Notes under the pieces: generated by a model
Seen by the model: only the letters and a program-made list of their open reading frames with translations
Database searches by the model: none
What the model was told of the DNA's origin: nothing
Part shown: piece by piece, positions 11,136 through 23,528 of the stretch
Layout: every line of letters begins with the position of its first letter
Position numbering within the stretch: position 1 is the stretch's first letter
DNA from: Hibiscus mutabilis
Taxonomy: Eukaryota; Streptophyta; Magnoliopsida; Malvales; Malvaceae
DNA: 64,000 bases
NCBI GenBank assembly: GCA_019671005.1
Contig: CM033732.1
Span: 43,699,392-43,763,391, forward strand
Reading direction: 5' to 3'
Made by a program: the position numbers and the translations under genes

Positions 11136-12017
11136 TTGTGCCGAAATTGAATATGATGATCCAAGTTCATGTATTGTGGCTTGACGCTTAACTCATCTTC
11201 TAGCAGATGGGAACTGATAATCATTCTTGGCAAGCCTGTTTAGAATTTGCATTGCTTCCTTTGGCGACTTAACTAGGAGTATGCCGTTTGTCGAGGCATC
11301 TAGCATCATCCTTGTTGGTGTATTCACAGCGTTGTAAAACATTGTTACTTGTGTCTACACTAGGAATCCGTGTAGGGGGCATTTGTGTAGAAGTTCTCTA
11401 TATCGCTCCCAAGCCTCGTACATGGATTCAGCATCTGCCTGCCAAAAAGAAGTAATTTCATTACGAAGCTTATCAGTCAAATTTGTAGGATTAAATCAAG
11501 CAAAGAAATCACGACAAAGATCGGTCCAAGATCCTATTAATCCGGAAGGAATACTATTCAACCATGCTTTCGCCCTATCCCTTAGTGAATAGGGGAATAA
11601 TCTTAGTTGTAAAACATCGGGGGTGACTCCTTGTATTTTGAATGAATTACAAATCTCGAGGAAAGATTTAAGATGTTGTCATGCATCTTCAGTTGTTGAG
11701 CCGCCAAATTGACCAATTGTGTTGATCATATTGAACATCACCGGTTTCAACTCAAAGTGGTCGGCTTCAATTTCAGGTGTGACAACTCCTGGATTGAGTC
11801 CTTCAAGATCTTCTTCAAGATAGTCTCGAATAGTTCTGTTTCGTGCAAGAATCACTCCTCCTCCTGCTGGAACATCCTGATTCATATTTCCTTCTTGATT
11901 AGCCATTGCTACTCTTAACCTTTGTCTGAGTCTTTGCAAGGTTCGTTCGATTTCTGGATCAAAGGGATATTCTGGTGTAGTTGGTCTCGCCCTGGTCATA
12001 TACCAATGCAAAACCAA
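11136..12017 (-). pseudogene. Gag N-terminal and retrotransposon-gag domain of element A, disrupted
   Basis: The frame 12017-11679 carries PFDPEIERTLQRLRQR, near the usual Athila gag N-terminus, and HFELKPVMFNMI. It stops near 11677. After that stop the capsid-like segment continues (LRLFPYSLRDRAKAWLNS, then a stop, then LRNEITSFWQ), the standard gag signature of plant Ty3 elements. Further in-frame stops occur near 11500 and 11355. Gag would form the virus-like particle; here it cannot be made intact. Confidence 0.8.
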
Positions 12018-12094
12018 AGTTTGTTAGCCCTTCGAATCTTTAAACAATAAAAATAAAAAGTGTAAGAAAATAAAAACAAAGTTGCTATTACCAA

Positions 12095-12112
12095 TCCTCG
12101 GCAACGACGCCA
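12095..12112 (-). other. Primer-binding site of element A
   Basis: Minus-strand TGGCGTCGTTGCCGAGGA starts about 6 nt inside the 5' LTR end. It belongs to the TGGCGCCGTTGCCGGGGA class common in plant Ty3 elements. The primer tRNA is not assigned. Confidence 0.8.
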
Positions 12113-12118
12113 AAAACT

Positions 12119-13621
12119 TGTTGCGCGTAATAAGTGCTCCACAATTGTGCAAGTGTACACGTCGCAAGTTATAGTATAAAAGATATCGTCTCCACATGGA
12201 TTGGTTCCACTTCAAGAATCTAATCTCTTGCACTGTAAAAAGTAAAAGAACACAAGTAGAAGATTGTAGGAGTTTAACTAACAACTAAACTAGAAAGCAA
12301 TAAAGTAAAAGAAGATGTAATCAAATGAGAGAGAATAGGCCGGGTTATCGTGAGTTGAGGAGTGATAGCCAATTGGATCGTCTTGGTAAAAGAGTGCAAG
12401 GGCCACTCAGTTGCCGTGGCAACTTGCGCAGCGGGGTTGCCTTGGCAACTAATCGACGGTTGCCTGGGCAACTAGCTGGGCAACTGTTTGGGCGGCTGGG
12501 TAGCAACTTCAAGGTTTGGCAGAGTGGTCTTCAATGGTTTCTTCTTATCCCTGAGTCGAAACTCTAGCTAATTGTGCATGCCTTGATAATACATCCATGC
12601 GTGAATCAAGGGTGAACAACAACCAATCTTGCGCTCCTCTTAGCCGTTGAAATCCTTAACTTATTCATAAGCAGGATTAATCTTCACCATCAATAGATTG
12701 AATAAAGACCATACTCATTCGTTTCTTGAATCTAACTCTCCCGATATTAGATAAATAGATGAAGTTACAAGATTCTCTCCCAATTCACTCGCAAACAAGA
12801 ATAAAAACCAAGAATGAGTAAACCTTGAATTGAAAGTGCAAACTCTTATTACCTAAAAAAATCCAATCATTTCTCACAACCACAAAACACAATAACCTTA
12901 GCAAAATAGATTTAGTTCATGGCTAGGTTCCAAAGAAACACAAAACAAATAATCCCTAACATAAACCTATTCGAACAAGAAAGAAAAAGATGAAGAATGG
13001 TTAAAGCCTTTGTCGAAATCTCTCCCCTTTTGCTCTCTTGGAGTTGACGGCTTGGTCTCATTTAAATAGGAGATGGCTAGGTCAAAGTCTCTCTTGAAGA
13101 AGAAGTTAAGTTGGAATTAAATACTTTTAAAAGAACATAATTCTTTATTATATTTAAATTCCTTCTAGATCTTCTCCTATCTTCTTGGGATATAATTTCT
13201 CTTTGACCTCTTCATGGAAATCAAACTCCTTTGGGATTTAACTTTGCTCCACGTCATCTTGGGCTTATCTAGTCATCAATTTCGACAGCCATATCATCTT
13301 ATCCCTTATCGAAAATTGCCCTGGCAACTAGCTCGGCATCTCCTTCATGCATTGCCCTGGCAACTGCGTCGGCTTCTCCTTCATGCACTGCCCTGGCAAC
13401 TGGTTCCAGCCTTGTTTAGGCAAGTGATTCTGCACACACACAAAAACAACTATCGGCAGCACCTTTTTTCCACAAAATTAAGCAAAATATGAAATCAAGC
13501 TTGTCCACCAAGGAAAAAATGCAAACATGCATGAATGACTAATAATGCAACTAATATGAGCCTAAGTCTAGCAATAATATGAATAAAAAGGGTGAAAAAT
13601 AGTACTTTTAGACACTTAACA
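12119..13621 (-). repeat. Element A 5' LTR
   Basis: The 1503-bp LTR is the partner of 1758-3262. On the plus strand it starts TGTTGCGCGTAATAAG and ends ACACTTAACA. The GTTGCC-NN-GGCAAC palindromes recur near 12410, 12435, 12463, 13316, 13350 and 13388. Confidence 0.92.
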
Positions 13622-13956
13622 CCCGCTGACGTCATATGGTGCCAGCTAATGATGAGAATGACCACAATTCATGGCTATTAGTTTCAGCCAATAAGGAGCT
13701 GCCATGTGGCATAAACTGGGCAGGAAAAATAGGGGTTTTGTGTTTGTTTGGGTATGTTTCTTTTACCGAAATGAGAGTAAAAATTAGATGTAATGGAATT
13801 TGGGCCTTGTGTGTTTTATTTGGGCTTTAGGTACTTTTGTATGTAATTTGGACAGTTTTTTGGACATTTGGATTGATTTTATTTATTATTTATTTATTTA
13901 TTTCGGCCTTATTTTATGTATATACGGGTACCCCCGGTCAAAATACGAGTATGACA
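13622..13956 (-). repeat. Element B 3' LTR, remainder after element A
   Basis: It matches 29449-29781 and ends GTATGACA. It opens with the second CCCGC target-site copy, directly followed by the bZIP-type palindrome TGACGTCA (13627-13634). Confidence 0.88.
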
Positions 13957-13976
13957 GCTGCCCCTCTTTGCTCATT
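13957..13976 (-). other. Polypurine tract of element B
   Basis: On the minus strand GAGCAAAGAGGGGCAGC immediately precedes the LTR start TGTCATAC. Element C has AAGCAAAGAAGGGCAAC before its TGTAATC. Confidence 0.8.
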
Positions 13977-14059
13977 GATGCGGAACAGAGATGGAGCAAA
14001 GACTGAAAATACACAAATTTTTTCGAATCCGCTGACCATCTCTTAAACCACCGAAGCTT

Positions 14060-14360
14060 GAAGTTGTTCTTCTCATTTCAAAATTCTTCAAACTTTTGCC
14101 AAACTATGGAATCTGAAGTTGTTCTTCTTATTATGAAATTCTTCATCTTCCAAGCCTTGGAGCCACTTTTGAAATTCTTCATTCTCTGAGGTTTGAAGTT
14201 GTTCTTCTTATTATGAAATTCTTCAAACTTCTGTCGAACTGTAGAATCTGAAGCTGTTCTTCTTATTATGAAATTCTTCATCTTCCAAAGTCCAAAGTTG
14301 TTCTTGACATTCTTCATCTCTTGAGGTTTGAAGTTGTTCTTCTTATTATAAAATTATTTA
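14060..14360. repeat. Imperfect direct repeats in the element B 3' UTR
   Basis: Several copies of a GAAGTTGTTCTTCTTATTATG-type unit occur at irregular spacing, mixed with AAATTCTTCA segments. Confidence 0.7.
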
Positions 14361-14364
14361 TCCA

Positions 14365-14990
14365 TCTCAAGGGCGAACTCTTCTCATTAGGAGCTCTTCC
14401 TTCTTCATCAGGCGAGTTCTTCTCATTAGGAACTCTGTGGCGAATTCTTCTCATTAGGAATTCTGGAGCGAACTCTTCTCATTAGGAGTTCTTCATTCTT
14501 TACTGGGCGAATTTTTCTCATTAGGAATTCTAGAGCGAACTCTTCCCATTAGGAGTTCTTCATTCTTTGCTGGGCGAATTCTTCTCATTAGAAATTCTGG
14601 AGCGAACTCTTCTCATTAGGAGTTCTTCATTCTTTGCTATGTGAATTCTTCTCATTAGGAATTCTGGAGCGAACTCTTCTCATTAGGAGTTCTTCATTCT
14701 TTGCTGGGCGAATTCTTCTCATTATGAATTCTGGAGCAAACTCTTCTCATTAGGAGCTCTTCATTTTTTGCTGGAAGAATTCTTCTCATATGAATTCTGG
14801 AGCGAACTCTTCTCATTAGTAGCTCTTCAATTTTGCTGATCTACCTCTCTGTAAAGGCACGGACAAGTGAGCTCTTCTCATTAGGAACTCTCTTCATTCT
14901 TCAGCAAACAAACTCTTCTCATTAGGAGCTCTTCAATCTTTCTTGGCGAGTTCTTCTTATTATGAACTTTGAATTCTTTGCTAGTTGAGC
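14365..14990. repeat. 67-bp minisatellite in the element B 3' UTR
   Basis: The block GAGCGAACTCTTCTCATTAG returns at 14533, 14600 and 14667, a 67-bp period, with looser copies on both sides. Each unit pairs an 'AACTC' and an 'AATTC' half-unit around TTCTCATTAGGA, so the unit is itself an ancient duplication. It lies next to the PPT. Confidence 0.88.
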
Positions 14991-15299
14991 TTCTCTTACT
15001 AAGAACTCTGAATTCTAGAAATGTTTATTCTCCTCTCTTCTGGGGAACAATCCTGCAAAAAGAAACATCATCAACTAATCCAAATTTAATTTGAAATATC
15101 CTGAAATATTTTCAATTTCTCACTTGAAGCACTGAGTTCTTTGATGTCATTATTTTTCTGTCTAAAGTATCTTGATCTTTCTATCTGAAGCTCATATGGG
15201 ATCTCATCTCCTGTTTCTCATTCTCTACTGATCAATTTCTTCTAGGCTTGAAATGTATGTGACTAAACATCTTCCTCATCTGCATGTTGCTAATCTATC

Positions 15300-15515
15300 T
15301 AGCTCTTTGATCAAATTAAATAGGTTTTCTTTTTCCCTTTCTGTGTTTTTTCGTTCTTTCACATTTTCCTTCTTATTTTTTTATTTTTGTTCTTCTTTTA
15401 CTTTCTCTTTTTCTTGTTTCTTTTCATTTCTTTCTCTTTTTCTTTTTTGTTTCTTTGTTTTCTTTGTTTTTCTTTTTTTTTTCTTGCTATTTTTCTTCTT
15501 TTTTTGCACTTCTTT
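15300..15515. repeat. Long pyrimidine (T/C) tract, purine-rich on the element B sense strand
   Basis: The stretch is almost pure TTTCTTTTC-type sequence. Similar shorter tracts lie at 17240-17330, 18480-18510, 18715-18765 and 25340-25450. An ORF reading through it (15253-15681) is composition-driven and not called. Confidence 0.8.
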
Positions 15516-15679
15516 CTTGAACAAACAACCCAAAAGCTTGATGTCTTCTAATAACATGCCCTACCATCTCATTTTGACAACTCCTGGAAAAAGTTCTCGT
15601 TATTTCCAAATGTATCAATCCAAAGGTCTTAACATCATGCCTCCAAAACTTGTTGATGACCTAAAGAATTTAGGATCGT

Positions 15680-16650
15680 AGAGCTTTTGCAGAAATCTAC
15701 TCTTCACATCTTGCTGGATATTGCTCTTCGGACAGCATGTCTTATTGAAATCTGCTTCTCTGTATGCAAAATACTTTTTGGAATCCGTCTCGGCAAATGG
15801 AGCTTCCTGCTGAAATCCGCTCAAAATATTTTGTTGAAATCCACTTCTGTAGCGGAATATTGCTGAAATTCATTTTTGCAAACGAAGCCTTTTGTTGAAA
15901 TCTGCCTACACAAATAGAGCCTCTTGTTAGCATCTGCCTCCACAAATAGAATATTTTGCAAAAATCCAATTTTGTAAGCGGAATACTTGTTGAAATTCAT
16001 CTTTGCAAATGGAATATCTTGAGATCTATCTCTCTACCAATGAAATATTTTAGAGAGACGACCCGCTTCTGTAAATGGAATATTCTGAAATCTGTCTCTA
16101 CAAATAGAATATTTTAGAAAGATCTGCTTCTGCAAACAGAATATTTCAAGGAAATCTGCCTTTGTGAACATAATGTCTTGAGATCTGCCTCTGCCAACGG
16201 AACATCTTATGATCTGTCTCTACTGGCGGAACATCTTGATATCTACCTCTGCAAACGAGATATCTTATAATATTTTAGTGAAATCCACCTTTATAAGCAG
16301 AATGTCTTGAATTCACTTCTGTCAACGGAATATCTTGAGAAATATGCCTCTATAAATGGAATATTTTAGAGAAGTCTGCCTCTATAAATGGAACATTTTA
16401 GGGAAATCTGCCATTGTAAACAGAATATCTTGAGATCCTCTTTCATCAACGAAATATCTTGAGAAATTTTCCTATGTAAACTGAATATCTGGACATCTAC
16501 ATCTCTGTAAGCGGAATATCTTAGAGAAATCCTCATCTGCAAACATAATATCTTGAGATTTGCCTCTTTTAATAGAATATTTTAGAGAGATCCTCCTCTG
16601 TAAACAGAATATTTTGATATCTGCATCCGCAAGCAGAAAATCATGAATTA
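15680..16650. repeat. Degenerate short-period tandem array in the element B 3' UTR
   Basis: Variants of 'AAATCTGCCTCTGCAAA' and 'GGAATATCTTGAGA' alternate about every 35-50 bp through the whole stretch. Copies are diverged and irregular, unlike the neighbouring 67-bp array. Confidence 0.75.
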
Positions 16651-19600
16651 ATATATTTACTTTCTCACAAATATGGTTGAAATTTTTGTTAGATCTATCT
16701 CTCAAACATCCATGCTCGCTCGTTGTCGAATTTTCTCTTTCGAGATTTCTATTCATTCCTCGCTGAATCTTTCTTTTCAAGATCTTTATTCACTCTTTAC
16801 TGAATCTCTTCTCCGAGATTTCTGCTCGTTCTTGCTTAGATCTATCTTTCCAAGATATTTTTTCTTTCTTAACTGGATCTTTTTCCCTAAAATTTCTGCT
16901 CATTCTTGCTTGGATCTTCTCTTTCAAAACTCGAAGCTATAAATTGATCTTCGCTTTTCCATGATTGAATCTGTAAATTCATGCCAAAGTATGCAAAATG
17001 CTTTGAATGTATGAATTATCATGTTCCTTCTTATGGATGCCTAACTATATGATGCATGAATGTTGTCAATTGATGACCATTTAGGCAAACTTTCATCTTC
17101 TGGGGAGCTCCAAATTTCTTCACTCTATCTTTCATTGAAACTTCTTCTACTGACAGCGTAACTCATCTCACACTCAAGTTCAATCTTCAGGATCTTTGCA
17201 TCTTTTCTCTAAAGCGTCTTTTCAGGTTTTCACTTTAGATTTTTCTTTTTTTTCATCTCAAGGCGCCCTTTTGGGTTTTCACCTCGATTTTTTTCTCTTT
17301 TTTTCCTTTTTTTCTTTTTCTTTTTTCTTTCTGCAACTTTTTTATTCACTCTGATGGAACTTTCCTTGCCTTCATGGATTAAGCACATAAACCCTTTTTT
17401 TGTTGCATCTCCATGTATTTCTCATAATTTAAATACCGGGGATCATCATTTTCTTAGAAAGCCGCTCCTGCTTCAGCTTCAAAATTCTTTCTCATAACTC
17501 TGAAAGCGTTCATGATTCACTATTACTTCAACTTGCAGATCTTGTTTACCGGCATATGATTTTCTGTGAAGTTCTTTTGCACCGCTGCCCCACTCAGGCT
17601 TGACTTTAACTTTGCTCACATTCACCTTGTTTTCTTGCTTTTGAATAGCAAAAACCTTCAACTGGTTAATCTGGCTGCATCTTTTCCCCAAAAAATTATC
17701 CATGCTCTCTCTTTTTGCCCTAGAATTTCTAGTCATTTCTTGCAACTTTTGTTTAAATATTACTGAAACTCAGAATTACGTCTTTTCCTCGTCATACTTT
17801 TCATCATTAAACAAGTATCGAGGCCACCTCCTGTTCTGCCTGCACTTAAAGGATTAGTACATCATAATAATACCCATGAAATCCTTTGCTTTTCTTGTAT
17901 CTAATTAATTTATCTGCAAGATGCTTGTTGAAAAGATAAGTGAATGGCTCAAAATATTATTTAATAGATTTGGGAGATTTGAATGAATTGATAAGTCATG
18001 GCAAACATAAGAAAATCAAGATTAGGCCCCTTAAATATCAAGTGCAACAGAGCCTCTAAACCAAATTGCAAAGATCAACTCCAATGTGACCTATTCCAGA
18101 TTATTAGACTTCTGAGAGAAACATTTCCCGTATACCTAATTCTATCCCATTTAAGGTGGCGCTCTTTATCTCATTAACTCACCATACCCCAATCCTTCCC
18201 TCTTTTCTGATCTCGATCAAGCATTAGAAGTCTGGAAGTCCTTGAAGAAAGGTTAACCCTGATAAGCGGGATATATTCTGAAGACAAACTTACCTTGCTC
18301 CAATACTCGTATATGGTCAAAATGGTCTTTTAAGGCTTGTAATATAGGCTATGGTTCACGGCTGCCAAAGAAAGGATATATAGGCTCAAATAAATACTTA
18401 AGAGTGATGAAACCAAGGATCATTTCTTTCAAGTGAAATATCATTTTTGCACTCCTTGATCTGAATATGCCCGGATGAAATTCTCTTTTCTTTTTTTTCT
18501 TCTTTTTTTGTGGATCGCTGTAGACTGCCCATTTTTGAGTTTTCACCCTAGAGTTCATTTCTTTTCCTTGAAACCAATCTTCCACTGCTCATTTGGATAG
18601 AGACTTGTTTAATAGAAGATCTCACATATATGTATTACTTTACTTTTGCACCTTTTATCTTTAGTGCTTTATTTGCTTCAACTCGATTCAGTTGACTTTA
18701 TTTGGAGCACAAACTTCCACTGTCTCTTTTTCTTTCCTTTTTCTTTCTTCTTCTTTCTTTTTTTTGACTAAATTCAGAGCATTCTTTTTCATTCATCTGA
18801 CCTTTCTGACTTTGTGCTTGATATATTCAGTTTTGTTTCTTTTGCCCTTGATTCACAAGGCATTACTAGCATAGCATGATCAAAACCGAACAATTTCTAC
18901 TTGCAAATGAACTTTCATCCTCTTTGCCCCCAGTGTAGGGGTGATCATTGGTTTGGGTTTAATAGAAAGAAAATCCTCAGGCTCAAAGGGGACAACAAAT
19001 GATATTTCTCTTTTTTTTTGTGAAGGGAAATTAAGGGATGCCAAATGTCCTCACATACTTGGATATCTTCGAAGAAAAGTCATCTTCAGGTGGAAGATGT
19101 TTTAGGTTATCACTTCATTCAAAGACCTTAAACAACAATGCTTGAGAGGTAAATTCACTCAAGATTTGTATTTGGGATTTCCCGTGATTCTTAAACACTC
19201 ATTAATGTCTTCCTATTGGCCTAAATAAAATCGAAGAGAGTCACATTTCGAAGTTGATCTTTGAATTTGATTCAAGGTTACTCTTACAATTAATATCCAG
19301 AGACTTGATAGGAAAAAAATGTTATTGAAGATATATCCATATACGTATGTGAGAACAAAAATAACCCATAACGAAGAACGGATGAAATATTAAAAATCAA
19401 AGAATGCAAAATGTTTGCCATTTGAGAAAAATATAGAGGAAACAAGCATCATGAACAAATAAATTGAAATAGCTCGCGGGCAAAAGCGATTGGGATGATT
19501 CAGGGTATTACTCTGCAACGATCCTAAAATTGCAGACAGATCTCCCGTGGTTCACTATTGACCATTAATCAAGAAAGACCTGAGTTAATTTTGGTCACTC

Positions 19601-19700
19601 CACTTCTATCGTCAATTCTTTATTTTTCTTCACCATTACAAGGACATGCCCATTCGTGTTCATACTCCGATGCCCTCATTTTTTTGAACATATTTTTCAA
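16651..19700. other. Element B interior, no recognisable gene
   Basis: AT-rich sequence with scattered pyrimidine tracts. Short ORFs on both strands show no family motif. By position this is the non-coding 3' half of element B. Confidence 0.6.
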
Positions 19701-20844
19701 TTCTTCTGTAACACCCCTTTTCCCATATTTGTTACCAAATACGAGTCAGAGATGTTACTAAAAAAATTTAAAACAATGTTTTTTCTTACCAAGTTAAATC
19801 GGTTGTCTGTGCTGTCCTTACTCAAAATTTATAGACATTGAAATTTCATTCCGTAAATTTATAATTAAACTAGATTCATTCAGCTTTTTAATCATATAAA
19901 TTAATGACTCAAATTCATTATACAAAAATTCAAAGAAATTCCTAGATTCACGTCATAGTAAATTTTTTCTGGAATTCTGTTGCCATATTTTTCTGACCCT
20001 TCCTCGATTAAAAATTCATAAATTTTAATATACAAATCGAAATCAGTCACCGTTTGTCTTAAAAGAAACTAGACTCAATTTCCAATTTACACATATAAGA
20101 TTCACTCTCAAATTCAACTTATGGAATTTATGCTGATTTTTCAAACCCACTGCATTTGTATGATTCCTGAACAGAATTATGTCTTTCTCCACCATAAGCA
20201 TATTATTCACTAATGACTTAGTCCTCCATACTATTAGAAATGTATCAAGGCTCACCATGATCATTATCCACATCATATGAGTTATTAAGCCAATCATTCT
20301 TTAGTCACAAATTATTACAAGCCATAATTAATTTATACATGCCATCTAGTATATCCAATTAAAAAAGGATAGATGTCATAACTGTGATTAGAGTGATATA
20401 CATTCAAATTTAGCATACGATGCTCAGCTACTCTCTCCTTGGTACTCCTTTAAAACCTACGCGTGAACATCATCACACGCTAAGTATATACTTAGTGAGG
20501 CAATAATCTTTAATCAAGTGCAATTAACATAATATCAATATACATAAATAACAATGCATATGATCACCTTACCATTTCATATTCATTAACATAAATAGAT
20601 ATGTAACATGTATGAATATCAAAGTGATAAGATTAGATCTTATCAATACCGTTGCCATTTCCACCTGTAAACTTTCAATGCTTACCAATACCTTTTTCCA
20701 TTTCTATCTGCAAGCTTTCAAGCTTATCTTCTTGTTTCTTTTCATTTTTGATTATTTTCAATTTATTTAGCCCAAGGTATCGAATTAAGAGATTCTATGT
20801 ACACGAGTCATCCCCCCTATACTTACTTGAGTATAGTGTATTAT

Positions 20845-21010
20845 TTGCACCGTAGTGCTTAGCACCCTAAGTGCTTCCGTATACCCAAACCTTGCATGAG
20901 TATACCCTCATTGAGTATTAATAAAATTGCACCGTAGTGCTCAACACCCTAAGTGTTTCCGTATACCCAAACCTTGCATGAGTATACCCTCAATGAGTAT
21001 TTATAAAATT
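20845..21010. repeat. Two tandem copies of an 82-bp unit in the Tekay-like LTR
   Basis: Units begin TTGCACCGTAGTGCT at 20845 and 20927 and include CTTGCATGAGTATACCCTCA. A partial third copy follows. Confidence 0.85.
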
Positions 21011-21143
21011 TGCACTTTACCTGAAGTGCTTAGAATCTTTATACAGCTGTTATGACTCTATGGCTAGCCAACTATAATATCGAACCTCTATATCATACAT
21101 TGGGCTTTATTTCATCATTTAAGTCATCAATGACAACATATAT

Positions 21144-21145
<2 letters not shown>

Positions 21146-21193
<48 letters not shown>
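21146..21193. repeat. (TA)n microsatellite
   Basis: About 23 uninterrupted TA dinucleotides. Confidence 0.95.
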
Positions 21194-21195
<2 letters not shown>

Positions 21196-23528
21196 ACAAT
21201 TGACAGTTTATACCGGGAATAATATTTCAATTTCATCAATGTAAGAAATCATATGGCCAATGCATTTTATATTTAAATTCTTGACATATTACGATATGTC
21301 AATCATATGCTTAATGACATAAATATCATAGCAACAATAATTTAGGGTAGGCTCATCGCAAGCCATCCCAATCGTGTATAAAATATCAATGTAGTATGAC
21401 ATGTATGTAATTGCACTCACCTGGGCCATTTATTTGTTGCCTCACTAAGTCCCATTAATCCTTTCCTTCATAGTACCTCGAACCTCCATTGATTCGAACT
21501 TAACTTCATAAATCACATAAATAAAATATTTGTTAGATCACAATCTAACAATATCTTAGATATATTGTCCAATATATTCATTCGAATACAAAATTTTCAA
21601 ATGTCTTCCTTTCTTCCTTGTATTGTTCAAAACTCATTATGGTCTTTAGTGACCAATTTGAACTTCCATTAACCCTTTTCAAGCTTACTAATTAACCTTA
21701 GATAAAAAGTGTATCAATTCTCATTTTCTGGCAGTTTGCTCTACCTTCAAAGAAATATTTCTATAAAATAATATACAACTCGGAATTTGACTCCGTTTGT
21801 TCTGAAAGAAACTAGATTCGATAAGCTTTTCACCCATATAAATTAATAATCCAAATTCAACTTATACGATTTATGGCGAATTTTCAAAGTCAATTACAGT
21901 GCTGAAATTCGGAACAGATTGGTGTTCTGTTTTCTGACCTTTCGTCACTTAAAAATTCATATCTTTTGACTCGGAACTCGAAATCAGTTTCCGTTTGTTG
22001 GAAATGAAACTAGACGAACAAATCTTTACATCTGTATAAAATTCACCATCCAACCAGTTTTTTAGAATTTATGGTGAATTTTCAAAGTTGCTGCCATAAA
22101 CCAGTTTTCTACACAACTTCCATAATTAAACTTCAAATTTTTATACTAACTTCTCCTTACTTCTCTACTTTTCAATTTAGTCCAATTGCTTGCTTTAAAC
22201 CACCAACTCATCACCTTCTTCACCAAATAATTATTCAAAATAATTCTCCCTTATTTTTCATTCTTTGACTAAATAGTCACTAAAATGCAAAGATAAGGAT
22301 TCAAGCTTCTTAACTTTGCAAATTAGTCCTCAATTCAACATTACTACCTTAACTCCATCATTACAACTAAAAATCATATTTAGCCCCCATACAAAACTTC
22401 ATTTTCGATTTGGTCACTTAACTTTGACAATTAGTCAAAATAGTCACTAATTCGATTCAACATCAATTTAACATTTTAACTTCAATTTCATGTCACTAAC
22501 ATAATTAATAACACAAATACACACCAAAAACATAAAAATCAGATTTGGTCCTCTAACTTTTAAACTTGTCGAATTGGTCCCTATTCTTTTCATCCTTGAA
22601 TTTCATCATTTCAAGCATAGAAATAACACTACAACATCATTTCTAACATGATTGAACCTTAAAACTTGAAAACTCAACATGTTATTCAACCACCATAATC
22701 ACCAATCTCAACTTAGAAGCATGAAAACCATGTGAAAATTATACCAAATAAAAGAGAATTCAAAGGAGATCAAATCTTTGTTTCATGACTCAACTAAAAA
22801 ACCAACTAAATCAAGCCAAAAATTGAATTGAAAATGTTCTTACCTAGCTTGAACGAGACTCACGGCAGACTTGGAGAAGTTAAGAGAATTCTACAACTTT
22901 TTCTTTCTTTAATTCTATGCCAAATGGCATTAAATAATCCTTATTTTAATAAAAAAATCCTTCATAGTAAAATGATCATTCTACCCTTGGGTTATGACCA
23001 ATTAGGTGTTGACACCTATGTTTCTCTTTAATATTTAGTCAAATATATTTAAAAAGGATGGGTAAAATGACCATTTTGCCATTAATGAATTCTTGTATCT
23101 TCAAAAATGCCATTTATGCACGATTTCAAATATCACATTTCAATCGAATCTAAGTCGATCAGAAACGATTTAGAACCAAAATATCATGTTACTCGGGTCT
23201 TCTAAAGACTCCCTTCAAATTTTTATAATATTCCGAGATCAAATGATCATTTGAATTCTATTTAAACTTTAATTGTAATTTCCCAATAATAGAAGCATCG
23301 GATCAAACCAAAATTTTTATATTCGATTCACACTCTTAAGTGATTTGTATATTTATGACATAAAAATAATTATTGGGAAAATTACCATGCTTGTCCCTGA
23401 ACTTTTCTCTTATTTTCACTTTAGCCACCGAACTTTCAAAGTTTATATTTTAGACACTGAACTAAAACCACAAACTTTTAATTCTTTTCATTTTGGTCAC
23501 TAACTAATTAGTGGGGTATTACTTCTTC

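Larger units (their letters stand above)
1758..13621 (-). mobile_element. Athila-like Ty3 LTR retrotransposon 'A', nearly full length, decayed
   Basis: Terminal direct repeats at 1758-3262 and 12119-13621 begin TG and end CA on the plus strand. The flanking 5-bp duplication CCCGC (1753-1757 and 13622-13626) is perfect. On the minus strand the order is 5' LTR, PBS, gag, protease, RT, RNase H, integrase, an env-position ORF, PPT and 3' LTR. The protease core DLGASINLMP, the RT segment FYCFLDGY and the extra ORF after integrase are Athila-lineage traits. Stops, frameshifts and lost catalytic residues show it is dead. The two LTRs differ by a few percent by eye, so the insertion is not very recent, but it is younger than B. 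Confidence 0.9.
19707..23522. mobile_element. Solo LTR of Del/Tekay type, nested in element B
   Basis: It starts TGTAACACCCC and ends GGGGTATTAC, the inverted termini typical of plant Tekay/Del LTRs, though a final A is missing. TTCTTC stands on both sides (19701-19706 and 23523-23528) as the target-site duplication. No PBS, PPT or coding region follows, so this is a lone LTR left by recombination. Inside are paired 'AAATTCATA...GAAATCAGTCACCGTTTG' blocks (about 19987 and 21950), an 82-bp tandem repeat and a TA microsatellite. Confidence 0.7.

Noticed and set aside
15253..15681. 142-residue ORF rich in Phe and Ser
   Set aside because: It is the reading of a T/C tract in the 3' UTR of element B. 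The composition explains the open frame and no family motif is present.
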